The position numbers were made by a program, and so were the translations under genes. A stretch of DNA of 64,000 bases from positions 47,727 to 111,726 of the forward strand of contig RXJV01000028.1 in NCBI GenBank assembly GCA_003963075.1, read 5' to 3'. Position 1 is the first letter of the stretch, and each line of letters starts with the position of its first letter. Shown here in pieces: positions 34,121-42,184 of the stretch. The notes beneath the pieces were generated by a model, which was not told where the DNA came from, searched no databases, and saw only the letters and a program-made list of their open reading frames with translations. This DNA is from Burkholderiales bacterium. GTDB lineage: Bacteria > Pseudomonadota > Gammaproteobacteria > Burkholderiales > Burkholderiaceae_C.

Positions 34121-35298
34121 GAGGCAAGCGGCTGGGCGCGTTGGAGGGTGAGCAGGGCCTGGTTGAGCAGGCCGATCACCCAGCTGCCGTCGTCGGCCGC
34201 GGTGTTGGTGAAACCAAAGCTCGCGCTTCGCCCTTGGCGGTCGATGACCAGCAGGGTGGAGAAGCCGCGGTTCTCGCCGTCATGGAACAGCACCGGCCGG
34301 CCATCGATCTCGCCTGCCACCCAGCCCAGCGCATAGTCGCCGGCCTTCAGGGCCTGCAGCCGTTGCAGATAGCTGCTGGCCAGCGGCGTGGCCTCGCCGC
34401 GCAGCGCGCGCAAATGCCAGCGCACCCAGCGGGCATAACTGTCCGGGCTGACGGTGGTGCCGTCGCCGGCCGGCCGCAGCACTTCGAGCCAGGCTGCGCT
34501 GTCGGCATCCTCGGGCGGCACCGCGCTGAGGCGGGCCTGGGCTCCGGCGTGGCCGACCGGACCGTTGCTGACGCGCTGGTCGGCCGCGGTCCAGGTCACG
34601 CTGAGGCCCAGCGGCAGTGTCAGCTCCTGCTGCATCAGCGCGGCATACGGCCGGCCGGTGCGGGATTCCAGCATCAGCGCGGCCAATGCGTAGCCGGCAT
34701 TGGAGTAGGCGAAGGTCTCGCCGGGTGTGACGTTGGGCGGCGGCTCCTGGGCCAGCAGCCAGGCGGCGAAGAAGCGCTGGCGCTGCGCCAGCGTGGTGGG
34801 CAGGGGCGCGCGGGCCGTTTGCAGATACGCCTGAAAGCGGATGAAGTCGGCGTCGGTGTTGAAGGCCAGCAGCCCGCCGCGATGGGCGAGCAGCTGCTCC
34901 AGCGTGATGCGGCGGTAGTCGGCCCGCATGCCGGCGGCGAGGTCCGGCAGGGCCTCGGCCAGCGTCGTGCTCCAGGCGATGGCGCCGCGCTCGACGAGGC
35001 GGCCGGCCAGGGCCGCCGTCATCGCCTTGGTCGTGGAGCCGATCATGAAGGCATCGCTGGCCTTCACCGCGTCCGGCAGGCCGACCTGGCGCACGCCGGC
35101 CGCGCTCAGCAGCCGCTCGCTGGCACCGAGATGCCCCAGCACCACGCCGGCGAGGCCGCTGCGCACGGCGTTGTCCGCTGCTTGCTGCACGCGCGCATCG
35201 GCGCCTTGCGCGGCGCTGCCGCCGCCGCAGGCGGTGAGCGCTGCGAAGACAGTGACGGCGGCAAGAAGGGGGGCGTGCAACGGCATCGGGCGCGGCAT
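34117..35298 (-). CDS. Serine hydrolase, class C beta-lactamase family, lipoprotein
   Basis: A 393-residue protein. The N-terminus has a lipobox-like ALTACGGGS following a hydrophobic signal. Catalytic motifs of the penicillin-binding-protein-like/AmpC family are present: STTK (in MIGSTTKAM), YSN (AYSNAGY), and a C-terminal HDGEN (often HxG in this family). It is thus a beta-lactamase-fold esterase or peptidase, not necessarily a beta-lactamase. MPRPMPLHAP at 35298 is chosen; 35286 is an alternative. It is the first gene of a three-gene coupled operon running leftward. Confidence 0.85.
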   Translation of the reverse strand: MPRPMPLHAPLLAAVTVFAALTACGGGSAAQGADARVQQAADNAVRSGLAGVVLGHLGASERLLSAAGVRQVGLPDAVKASDAFMIGSTTKAMTAALAGRLVERGAIAWSTTLAEALPDLAAGMRADYRRITLEQLLAHRGGLLAFNTDADFIRFQAYLQTARAPLPTTLAQRQRFFAAWLLAQEPPPNVTPGETFAYSNAGYALAALMLESRTGRPYAALMQQELTLPLGLSVTWTAADQRVSNGPVGHAGAQARLSAVPPEDADSAAWLEVLRPAGDGTTVSPDSYARWVRWHLRALRGEATPLASSYLQRLQALKAGDYALGWVAGEIDGRPVLFHDGENRGFSTLLVIDRQGRSASFGFTNTAADDGSWVIGLLNQALLTLQRAQPLAS

Positions 35299-35397
35299 CG
35301 GTGGTGATGCCACGCATTGTTCGCGGCCAACCCCAACGCTGCCTAAAGACCGGTCCTTGCCGCGCAAGGATCAGCGGTCATGCGTTCAGATGCGCGG

Positions 35398-35817
35398 TCA
35401 GGCGGTGGGCAGGGCCCAGCCATGGCGGCGCATCAGGTGCTCGTCGAGCAGCTGCGCCTCGCCGAGGCCGAGCGACCAGTCCTCGCGGCCGTTCTCGGTC
35501 AGTGTGACCAGCAGGTCCTCGCGGCGCACGCCGGCGCTGGCCAGCTCCGCCGCCAGGGCGGCGAAGAAGGCGGCCTTGGTCGGGGCCGGCCGGCCGCGCA
35601 CCAGCGTGACCTGCACGATCACGGCGTCGCGGCGTTCGATGTCCAGGTAGTCGGCGCTGGCAAGCAGGGCGTCGGCGCTGAGGCGTTCGATGATCTGGAA
35701 ACGGTCGTTGGGCGGAATGCCAAGGGTCTGCACCGCGGCGCGGTGCACCGCGGCGGCGATGGCGGTTTGTTGGCTGGCCGGTCGGTCGGCGCGCAGCGAA
35801 ATGCGGAACAGGGGCAT
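35398..35817 (-). CDS. Tautomerase-family protein
   Basis: A 139-residue protein that begins MPLFRISLRADRP; Pro2 becomes the N-terminal base of tautomerases after Met removal. Later features (HRAAVQTLGIPPNDRFQIIERL, and a VQVTLVRGRPAPTKAAFFAALAAEL helix) match the double-length tautomerase (tautomerase_2 type) with two beta-alpha-beta units. The substrate is unknown. It is divergent from a LysR regulator with 145 bases between the starts, and may be its target. Confidence 0.85.
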   Translation of the reverse strand: MPLFRISLRADRPASQQTAIAAAVHRAAVQTLGIPPNDRFQIIERLSADALLASADYLDIERRDAVIVQVTLVRGRPAPTKAAFFAALAAELASAGVRREDLLVTLTENGREDWSLGLGEAQLLDEHLMRRHGWALPTA

Positions 35818-35962
35818 GGGTTCTCCAGGGCAGCCGGGGTGGCCGGTCGTGGCAGTGTGCGCAGCGGGGGCCGTCGCGGCATGAGCGTTTTGCATGGCAG
35901 GCCGCGTCGATCGCATGCGAGGCCCTGCGGTCGTGTCGCGGCGGCCACCGCACAATGCGCCG

Positions 35963-36850
35963 GTGGATGTCCGCCTGCTTCGCCTGCCCCCGCTCGACAG
36001 CTTGCGCGGTTTCGTCGCCGTGGGCCGGCGGCTCAGCGTGACGCTGGCGGCGGAGGATCTGTGCCTGACGCAGTCGGCGGTGAGCCGGCAGATCAACACG
36101 CTGGAGAAGTCGCTGGGCCTGAAGCTGTTCGAGCGCGGGCACCGCCGGCTGTCGTTCACACCCGCTGGCGAGCGGTTGTTCAGCGCCGCCGAGACCGCCT
36201 TCGCGCAGCTGGCCGACAGCATCGAGGCGCTGGCCGGCCGTGGCGAGAGTCGCCCGGTGACGCTGACCGCCAGCGTGGGCACCACGGCGCTGTGGCTGCT
36301 GCCGCGGCTGAACCGGCTGCAGCAACAGCATCCCCGCATCGACCTGCGCGTGGCGGCCAGCAACCAGGTGCTGAGGCTGCGCGAGGAAGGCATCGACCTG
36401 GCGATCCGCTATGGGGCGGCACAGGACATGGGCGAGGGGGCCGTCGAGCTGTTCACCGAGGCGGTCGTGCCGGTGGTTCATCCCTCGTTGCGCGAGCGGC
36501 TCGGCGATGCGCTGTGGCGCCGCGCCACCTACCTCGAGTACGACGAACCGCGGACGCCCTGGCTGCAGTGGAGCGAGACGCTGAAGGCGCTGAAGCTGCC
36601 GCGGCCCCGCTCGATGCTGCGCCTGAACCATTACGACCAGGTGGTGCAGGCCTGCCTGGCCGGGCAGGGCGTTGCGCTGGGGCGCCTGCCGCTGGTCGCC
36701 AGCCAGCTCGACGACGGCGCGCTGGTCGCGCTGCGCGAGCCACGCGAGATCCCGGGCCGCCGCTACTGGTTGGTCATCGCCGATGCCGAACCGCGCCGCG
36801 AGGTGGCCGAGGTGGCGCGCTGGATCCGGTTCATGGCCGGGCAGCCCTGA
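35963..36850 (+). CDS. LysR-family transcriptional regulator (GcvA-like)
   Basis: A 295-residue LTTR. The winged HTH is LPPLDSLRGFVAVGRRLSVTLAAEDLCLTQSAVSRQINTLEKSLGLKLFERGHRRLSFTPAGERL; the effector domain contains LWLLPRLNRLQQQHPRIDLRVAASN and GIDLAIRYG, typical of the GcvA/DsdC/AmpR branch. The start is GTG 35963 (VDVRLLRLPP); an ATG at 35894 would add about 23 residues without family support. It is divergent from the tautomerase gene and upstream of the CmcJ-type gene, so both may be regulated by it. Confidence 0.88.
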   Translation: MDVRLLRLPPLDSLRGFVAVGRRLSVTLAAEDLCLTQSAVSRQINTLEKSLGLKLFERGHRRLSFTPAGERLFSAAETAFAQLADSIEALAGRGESRPVTLTASVGTTALWLLPRLNRLQQQHPRIDLRVAASNQVLRLREEGIDLAIRYGAAQDMGEGAVELFTEAVVPVVHPSLRERLGDALWRRATYLEYDEPRTPWLQWSETLKALKLPRPRSMLRLNHYDQVVQACLAGQGVALGRLPLVASQLDDGALVALREPREIPGRRYWLVIADAEPRREVAEVARWIRFMAGQP

Positions 36851-36958
36851 GCGGCCGGCTTCGCATGCGGCGCACGCATGACAGCGTGCGCATTGATCGA
36901 CCCAGGCCGCCTGCCGTCGGCGCCTACTGTGGTCATCGCCACTCCCTGCTGCCGCGAC

Positions 36959-37807
36959 ATGCCCAGCCCATGCCCCCAGACGCCCGCCAGGGCCTTCGTC
37001 CGCGCGTCGCTCGGCTACATCCAGCCGGGCACCGAGCGGCCAGTCAACTACATGTTCGAGCCGCCTGCCGGCCTGCCGCGCGAGAGTGCGGCCGTGGACC
37101 TGCGCATGGTGTCGATCCAGCAGAGCCGCGGCAGCGGCGTCGCGCTGGACCGTGAAGGCTTCGAGCTGTGGGAGGCGCCGTCACAGGTCCGTGATTTCGA
37201 CGACGCCGACGAGGTGCGCCGTGTCTACCACGCCGAGTGCGTGGCGCTGGCCCTGCACCTGACCGGCGGACGCCGCGCGCTGGTGTTCGACCACCTGCTG
37301 CGCCGGCGTGAACCCGGCCGGCCACAGCTCGCGCTCGGGCGGCCCGGTGACGGCCGTGCGCCATCGGGCAACGGCCGCGTCCACAACGATTACAGCGAGG
37401 CCTCCGGCCAACGCCGGCTGTCGCTGGTGCTGCCCGATGCGGCCGAGCGGCGCGAGCTGGGACGTTTCTGCATCCTGAACTTCTGGCGCTCGATCAAGGG
37501 CCCGGTGGTGGACACGCCGCTGGCGGTCTGCGATGCGCGGTCGGTCCAGGCCGGCGATCTGGTCGCCAGCGAGATCCGCTACCTGGACCGGCTCGGCGAG
37601 ATCTACCAGTGCACCCATGCGCCGGCCCATCGCTGGCATTACTTCGCCGAGATGGACCGGCATGAGGTGCTGGTCTTCAAGCAGTACGACTCCCAGGCGA
37701 GCGGTGTGTCGCGCTTCACGCCGCATGCCGCCTTCGACCTGCCGGACGTCCCGCAGGATGCGCCGCTGCGCGAAAGCATCGAGGCGCGCTGCCTCGTCCT
37801 GTTTTGA
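36959..37807 (+). CDS. CmcJ/NvfI-family oxidoreductase
   Basis: A 282-residue protein. Diagnostic segments are LGYIQPGTERPVNYMFEPPAG, VHNDYSEASGQRRL, FCILNFWRSIKGPVVDTPLAVCDARS and HRWHYFAEMDRHEVLVFKQYDS, which match the CmcJ/NvfI (GA4 desaturase-like) family. CmcJ takes part in 7-alpha methoxylation of cephamycin and NvfI is an Fe/2-oxoglutarate enzyme in fungal endoperoxide formation; H-x-D in the first motif fits an iron site. The natural substrate is unknown. It follows LysR and is followed after 9 bases by the isomerase gene. Confidence 0.83.
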   Translation: MPSPCPQTPARAFVRASLGYIQPGTERPVNYMFEPPAGLPRESAAVDLRMVSIQQSRGSGVALDREGFELWEAPSQVRDFDDADEVRRVYHAECVALALHLTGGRRALVFDHLLRRREPGRPQLALGRPGDGRAPSGNGRVHNDYSEASGQRRLSLVLPDAAERRELGRFCILNFWRSIKGPVVDTPLAVCDARSVQAGDLVASEIRYLDRLGEIYQCTHAPAHRWHYFAEMDRHEVLVFKQYDSQASGVSRFTPHAAFDLPDVPQDAPLRESIEARCLVLF

Positions 37808-37816
37808 GGTCGCACC

Positions 37817-38425
37817 GTGAGCCCGCACATCGAATTCTGGTTCGACCTGTCCAGCAACTACAGCCATCTGAGCGCCCAGCGCATCGACGCCGAGGCCGCC
37901 CGGCGCGGCGTGCGCGTGAGCTGGCTGCCGTTTCTGCTCGGGCCGCTGTTCGCGGCGCAGGGCTGGAACACCTCGCCCTTCGTGCTGCAGCAGGCCAAGG
38001 GCGCCTATGTCTGGCGCGACATGGAACGCCGCGCGGCGCGCCACGGGCTGGCGTTCCGGCGGCCGAGCGAGTTTCCACGGCCGGCGACGCTGCCGATGCG
38101 CGTCGCCGCTGCCCATCTCGATGCGCCGTGGATGCCCAGCTTCTGCCGCGCGCTGATGCTGGAGAACTTCGTGCACGACCGCGGCGTGGACGGACCGGAG
38201 CCGAGCCAGGCGGTGCTGCGTGCCCTTGGCATCGACCCCGCACCGGTGCTGGCCCATGCCGAGTCGCCCGACGGTCGCGCGGTGCTGAGGCGCCTGACCG
38301 GCGAGGCCCAGGCCCGCGGCGTCTTTGGCGCGCCAAGCTTTTTTGTCGGCACCGAGATGTACTGGGGCGATGACCGCCTCGACGATGCGCTGGATGACGC
38401 GGCGCGGCCGGCGGCGGCGACATGA
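37817..38425 (+). CDS. 2-Hydroxychromene-2-carboxylate isomerase / DsbA-like protein
   Basis: A 202-residue kappa-class thioredoxin-fold protein. IEFWFDLSSNYSHLSAQRI is the N-terminal strand-helix with serine in place of the DsbA CXXC, then LPFLLGPLFAAQGWNTSPF and the C-terminal FGAPSFFVGTEMYWGDDRLDD, the hallmarks of HCCA isomerase, which uses glutathione in naphthalene-type degradation. It starts with GTG 37817, 9 bases after the CmcJ-type gene, and overlaps the thioesterase gene by 4 bases. Confidence 0.88.
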   Translation: MSPHIEFWFDLSSNYSHLSAQRIDAEAARRGVRVSWLPFLLGPLFAAQGWNTSPFVLQQAKGAYVWRDMERRAARHGLAFRRPSEFPRPATLPMRVAAAHLDAPWMPSFCRALMLENFVHDRGVDGPEPSQAVLRALGIDPAPVLAHAESPDGRAVLRRLTGEAQARGVFGAPSFFVGTEMYWGDDRLDDALDDAARPAAAT

Positions 38426-38814
38426 GCGCGCCGGCCTATGCGCCGCTGGCTCTGGCATCGCCCTTCCTGGACGGGCGCATGGCGCTGCTGACGGATGGCG
38501 GCTCGCCACGGCGCTTCGCGATCCACGTCCTGGCCAGCCATTGCAACGCGCAGGGGCTGGCCCACGGCGGCTTCCTGGCCACCTTGTCGGACGTGGCCGC
38601 CGCCTACACGCTGGCGCCGTGGTTGCCCGACCATGCGCGTGTCCTGACCACCTCGCTGCGCATCGACTATGTCGCGGCGGTGCGGGCCGGCGACTTTCTG
38701 GAGTCGGTGCCCGACCGGCTCCGGCTGGGCCGGCGCAGCGCCGTCGTCACGGGCGCCTGGCTGTGTGGCGCGGCCGAGGTGGTGCTGTTCTCGGCGTCCT
38801 TCACGCAGCGCTGA
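38422..38814 (+). CDS. PaaI-family hotdog thioesterase
   Basis: A 130-residue hotdog-fold thioesterase. LAHGGFLATLSDVAAAY is the conserved H-G-G-x-x-x-x-x-x-D active-site helix, followed by VLTTSLRIDYVAAVRAGDFLESV. Members hydrolyse acyl- or aryl-CoA esters. Its start overlaps the stop of the isomerase gene (ATGA), so LysR, oxygenase, isomerase and thioesterase look like one catabolic or biosynthetic run. The 3' end overlaps the histidine kinase gene by 14 bases (convergent). Confidence 0.88.
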   Translation: MSAPAYAPLALASPFLDGRMALLTDGGSPRRFAIHVLASHCNAQGLAHGGFLATLSDVAAAYTLAPWLPDHARVLTTSLRIDYVAAVRAGDFLESVPDRLRLGRRSAVVTGAWLCGAAEVVLFSASFTQR

Positions 38815-40156
38815 GCGGCTGGGCGCAGGGCAGGGTGGCGACGAAGCTGCAGCCGCGTCCGTTCAGCCCGTCCTCGATGTGCACCTGGCCGCCCAGGCGC
38901 AGCACCGCACGGCGCACGATGGCCAGGCCCAGGCCCGAGCCGGCGATGTCGCCGCTGCTCGCGCCCCGCCAGAAGCGTTCGAACGCGGCCTCGCGCTGGT
39001 CGGCGGGGATGCCGGGGCCGTCGTCGGCGACGCGCAGTTGCGCCGTCGCCCCGTCGGCGCTGAGGGAGACCGCCACCCGGCCGCCGGCCGGCACATAGCG
39101 CAGCGCGTTGTCGACCAGGTTCAGCAGCACCGATTCGAACGCGGCCCGGTCCACCCGTGCCGGCAGCGAGGGCGGCGCGTCCAGCGAGAGGTCCAGGCCG
39201 CGCTCGAGTGCCTGCGGCGCCAGCTGGGCGAGCGCCTGCTCGACGAGATCGGCCAGGTCCAGCGACTGCGCGGCGCCGGCGCGGGTTTCGTCGAGTGTGG
39301 CCAGCGCCAGCAGCTGGCGGCTGAGATGCGAAGCCCGCCGCAGCGCCGCGTCCAGGGACTCGGCGGCCTGGCGGCGTTCGGCCTCGTCGCTGGCGGTGCT
39401 CAGCAGATGGGCCTGGGCGGCCACGACGGCCATGGGCGTGCGCAGCTCATGGGCGGCGTCCTGCACAAAGGCGCGTTCACGCTGCAGCTGGGCGCGCAGC
39501 CGCCCGAGCAGGTCGTCGAAGGCTCGGGCCAACGGGCGAAGCTCGTCGTATGGGGGCGTGATGCCCAGCGGCGACAGGTCCTGGGCACCGCGCTGCGCCA
39601 CCCGCTCGGCCAGCTCGGTCAAGGGCTTCATGCCGCGCTGCACGGCGATCCACAGCGGCAGCAGCACCAGCGGGAAGGCGAGCGCCAGCGAGACGATCAG
39701 GTCCTTCCAGATCCAGCCCATCACCGTGGTGTCCGGCAGGCGGGGCTCGGCGACCATCAGCCGCCAGCGACCGCCTTGCGCCTGGGCCATCCAGTGCTTG
39801 TCGTGGCTGACCTGCGCGGCACCCGGCGTCGCAAAGGCGCTGCGGCCGCTGGCGTCGGTCAGCTTGAGTTCGAGTTCACCCGCCAGCACGTTGGCCTCGC
39901 GACGCATCTGATTCAGCTCGCGGGCGTGGCTGCCCATGATCAGGGCGGCGTCGCGGGGCTCCTGAATGTCGGCCAGCGAGGCAGCGATCGCGTCCGCCAG
40001 GGACTGCACGCCAGGTTTCTCGGCCATGCTCTGTTTGAACTCGAGCAAGGTCTGGGTGCTCAGCGCGGCACCCACCAGCGCGAAGGCCAGCAGCAGCGTG
40101 CCCAGCAAGCGGCGCAGCAGCGTCGGGCGCCACAGGGGCTGCAGCCAGGCGATCAT
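38801..40156 (-). CDS. Sensor histidine kinase (QseC/PmrB-like)
   Basis: A 451-residue inner-membrane kinase. TM1 is about 14-34, a periplasmic domain of about 115 residues follows, TM2 is about 154-172 (LIVSLALAFPLVLLPLWI), then a HAMP-like linker, the H-box FVQDAAHELRTPMAVV (His236 phosphoacceptor), an N-box (LLNLVDNALRYVP), and G boxes DDGPGIP and GSGLGLAIV. It pairs with the response regulator upstream, whose stop it overlaps by 4 bases. The signal is not known; the sequence class includes QseC, PmrB and BasS. Confidence 0.9.
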   Translation of the reverse strand: MIAWLQPLWRPTLLRRLLGTLLLAFALVGAALSTQTLLEFKQSMAEKPGVQSLADAIAASLADIQEPRDAALIMGSHARELNQMRREANVLAGELELKLTDASGRSAFATPGAAQVSHDKHWMAQAQGGRWRLMVAEPRLPDTTVMGWIWKDLIVSLALAFPLVLLPLWIAVQRGMKPLTELAERVAQRGAQDLSPLGITPPYDELRPLARAFDDLLGRLRAQLQRERAFVQDAAHELRTPMAVVAAQAHLLSTASDEAERRQAAESLDAALRRASHLSRQLLALATLDETRAGAAQSLDLADLVEQALAQLAPQALERGLDLSLDAPPSLPARVDRAAFESVLLNLVDNALRYVPAGGRVAVSLSADGATAQLRVADDGPGIPADQREAAFERFWRGASSGDIAGSGLGLAIVRRAVLRLGGQVHIEDGLNGRGCSFVATLPCAQPLSAA

Positions 40157-40809
40157 GCGACCAACTGGTAGCCGATGCCGCGCACGGTGCGGATGCGCTC
40201 GGCACCGATCTTGCGGCGCAGATTGCTGATATGCATCTCCAGCGTCGCCGTGTCGACCGGCTCGTCGAGCGGCGCCAGGCGCTGGGCGATGCGGCCCTTG
40301 GCAACCACCGCGCCGGGCTCGCGGGCGAGCTCGACGAGCAGCTGGAACTCGCGCCGGGTCAGCGTCAGCGGCTCGCCGGCCAGGCGCACCGCATGGCCGC
40401 GCGGTTCGATGACCAGATCACCCAGCTGCCAGGCCTCATGGGCCTGCCGGGCGCTGCGGCGCACGACGGCGTGGATGCGTGAGAGCAGTTCCGAGATCGC
40501 GAATGGCTTCATGACGAAGTCGTCCGCGCCCCCGTCCAGGCCCGCGAGGCGGTCTTCCAGCGCGGTGCGCGCGGTGATGACGATGACCGGCGTCGTCGCA
40601 TCGGCGCGCCGCCAGCGGGACAGCAGGTCGAAGCCGCTGCCGTCGGGCAGGCTCAAGTCCAGCAGCACGCAATCGGCCGCGACATCGGCGAGCTGCGGCG
40701 GCGCATCGAGCACGCGGCGCAGCCATTCGCAGCTGAAGCCCTGCTGGCGGAAGGCCGCCTGCAGGCTGCGGCCGAGGTCGAGGTCGTCTTCGATGAGCAG
40801 AAGGTGCAT
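40153..40809 (-). CDS. OmpR-family response regulator (QseB/PmrA-like)
   Basis: A 218-residue regulator. The receiver has the acidic pair (IEDDLDL), phosphoacceptor Asp51 (LLDLSLPDGSG) and the conserved Lys in VMKPF. The C-terminal winged helix is EPLTLTRREFQLLVELAREPGAVVAKGRIAQRL and TLEMHISNLRRKIGAERIRTVRGIGYQLV. ATG 40809 is used. It is divergent from the GT2-GtrA gene (175 bases between starts) and may control it. Confidence 0.92.
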   Translation of the reverse strand: MHLLLIEDDLDLGRSLQAAFRQQGFSCEWLRRVLDAPPQLADVAADCVLLDLSLPDGSGFDLLSRWRRADATTPVIVITARTALEDRLAGLDGGADDFVMKPFAISELLSRIHAVVRRSARQAHEAWQLGDLVIEPRGHAVRLAGEPLTLTRREFQLLVELAREPGAVVAKGRIAQRLAPLDEPVDTATLEMHISNLRRKIGAERIRTVRGIGYQLVA

Positions 40810-40893
40810 GACCGGCGATTGTCGCGGTGCCAACCTCAATGACGGCCAAAAGCTGCCGCCCGCGGCGCGGTGTCGCGAGGGGCCGGGCCGCAG

Positions 40894-40958
40894 CCTGCGG
40901 AGCGCCCTGCGGTGCCGCGGCGCGAGGTTTTTTGGCGGCAGGCGCTGCAGACTATGAT
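40894..40958 (+). promoter_or_regulatory. Candidate promoter of the GT2-GtrA operon with direct repeats
   Basis: TATGAT at 40953-40958 is a good -10 box. TTTGGC at 40931-40936, 16 bases upstream, is a weak -35 box. Two direct repeats, CCTGCGG at 40894-40900 and 40906-40912 (12-base periodicity), lie upstream and could be an OmpR-type regulator site. In such G+C-rich DNA the repeats may be chance. The predicted transcript start would be about 20 bases before the ATG at 40985. Confidence 0.42.
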
Positions 40959-40984
40959 GTCGGCCTTTGGTCGCCCGTCCCGTC

Positions 40985-42184
40985 ATGCCTCTTCCATCCG
41001 CCCCCTCGATCGAGTTAGCTGCGGGCGGCGCGGGGACCGCCGGCGACCAGTCCGCGGCGGCGGCATTGCCGGTCCTGGCGCAGTCGAGCAGCGGCCCGCT
41101 GGAACTGGCCGTCGTCGTGCCCACCTTCAATGAGCGCGCCAACCTGGCGGGGCTGATCGGGCGTTTGGACCGCGCGCTCGCCGGCGTGGCCTGGGAACTG
41201 GTGGTCGTCGATGACGACTCGCCGGATGGCACGGCCGAGCTGCTGCACGAGCTGGCGCGGCGCGACCCGCGCGTGCGCTGCCTGCGTCGCGTGGGCCGTC
41301 GTGGGCTGTCGGGCGCCTGCATCGAAGGCATGCTGTCCAGCGGTGCGCCGCTGTTCGCCGTGGTCGATGCCGACGGCCAGCACGATGAGGCCCTGCTCGC
41401 CGCGATGCTGCAGGCCCTGCGCGCCGACCCGGCGCTCGATGTGGCGATCGGCACCCGCTATGCCGAGGGCGGCGGCGTCGGCGACTGGCAGCAGCAGCGC
41501 CAGCGGCTCAGCCATTGGGCGACACGGGCCGCGCAGTCGCTGACCGGCGTGGCCGTCAGCGACCCGATGAGCGGCTTCTTCATGCTGCGCCGTGCGGCGC
41601 TGCATGGCGCGCTGCGCGGCCTGTCGACGGCCGGCTTCAAGCTGCTGCTGGACCTGCTGACCGCCTCGCCACGGCCGCTGCGCGTGATCGAGCTGCCCTA
41701 CCAATTCCGGCCGCGACAGGCTGGGGAAAGCAAACTGGATTTGCGCGTGAGCTGGGACTTTCTGATGTTGCTGGTCGACAAGCTGCTCGGCCGCTGGCTG
41801 CCGGCACGGCTGATCTCGTTTGCCGCGGTGGGCAGCCTCGGCGTGCTCGTCCACCTGGCCGTGCTGCGCACGGGCATGCTGCTGGGTGGCCTGCCCTTCG
41901 TCACCGCACAGGCGCTGGCGGTGGCGGTCGCGATGGCGAGCAATTTCGAACTGAACAATCTGCTCACCTACCGCGACCAGCGGCTGCGCGGCTGGCGGCG
42001 GCTCAGCGGTCTGCTGAAGTTCATGCTGGCCTGCAGCGTCGGCGCCGCGGCCAACGTCGGTGTGGCCGGCTGGCTGGAGCATGGTGGTGGTGGCTGGCTG
42101 GTCAGCGGCCTGGCCGGCGTGCTGGTGGGCACCGTGTGGAACTACGGTGCCACGGCCCACATCGTATGGTCGCGCCCCCGCTGA
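40985..42184 (+). CDS. GT2 glycosyltransferase fused to GtrA membrane domain
   Basis: A 399-residue two-domain protein. The GT2 part (about 40-270) has VVVPTFNERANLAGLI, VVVDDDSPDGTAELL, VVDADGQH (DxD) and SDPMSGFFMLRRAAL, close to dolichol/polyprenol phosphate mannose synthase. The C-terminal GtrA-like part (about 270-395) has four helices (RLISFAAVGSLGVLVHLAVL, ALAVAVAMASNFELNNLLTY). It should make a polyprenyl-phosphate sugar and perhaps flip it. It overlaps the next gene by TGATG and is divergent from the two-component regulator. Confidence 0.92.
   Translation: MPLPSAPSIELAAGGAGTAGDQSAAAALPVLAQSSSGPLELAVVVPTFNERANLAGLIGRLDRALAGVAWELVVVDDDSPDGTAELLHELARRDPRVRCLRRVGRRGLSGACIEGMLSSGAPLFAVVDADGQHDEALLAAMLQALRADPALDVAIGTRYAEGGGVGDWQQQRQRLSHWATRAAQSLTGVAVSDPMSGFFMLRRAALHGALRGLSTAGFKLLLDLLTASPRPLRVIELPYQFRPRQAGESKLDLRVSWDFLMLLVDKLLGRWLPARLISFAAVGSLGVLVHLAVLRTGMLLGGLPFVTAQALAVAVAMASNFELNNLLTYRDQRLRGWRRLSGLLKFMLACSVGAAANVGVAGWLEHGGGGWLVSGLAGVLVGTVWNYGATAHIVWSRPR

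Noticed and set aside
34117..35298. A beta-lactamase resistance gene
   Set aside because: STTK and YSN motifs show only the family fold. Many esterases and D-peptidases share them, and the linked genes are envelope proteins.
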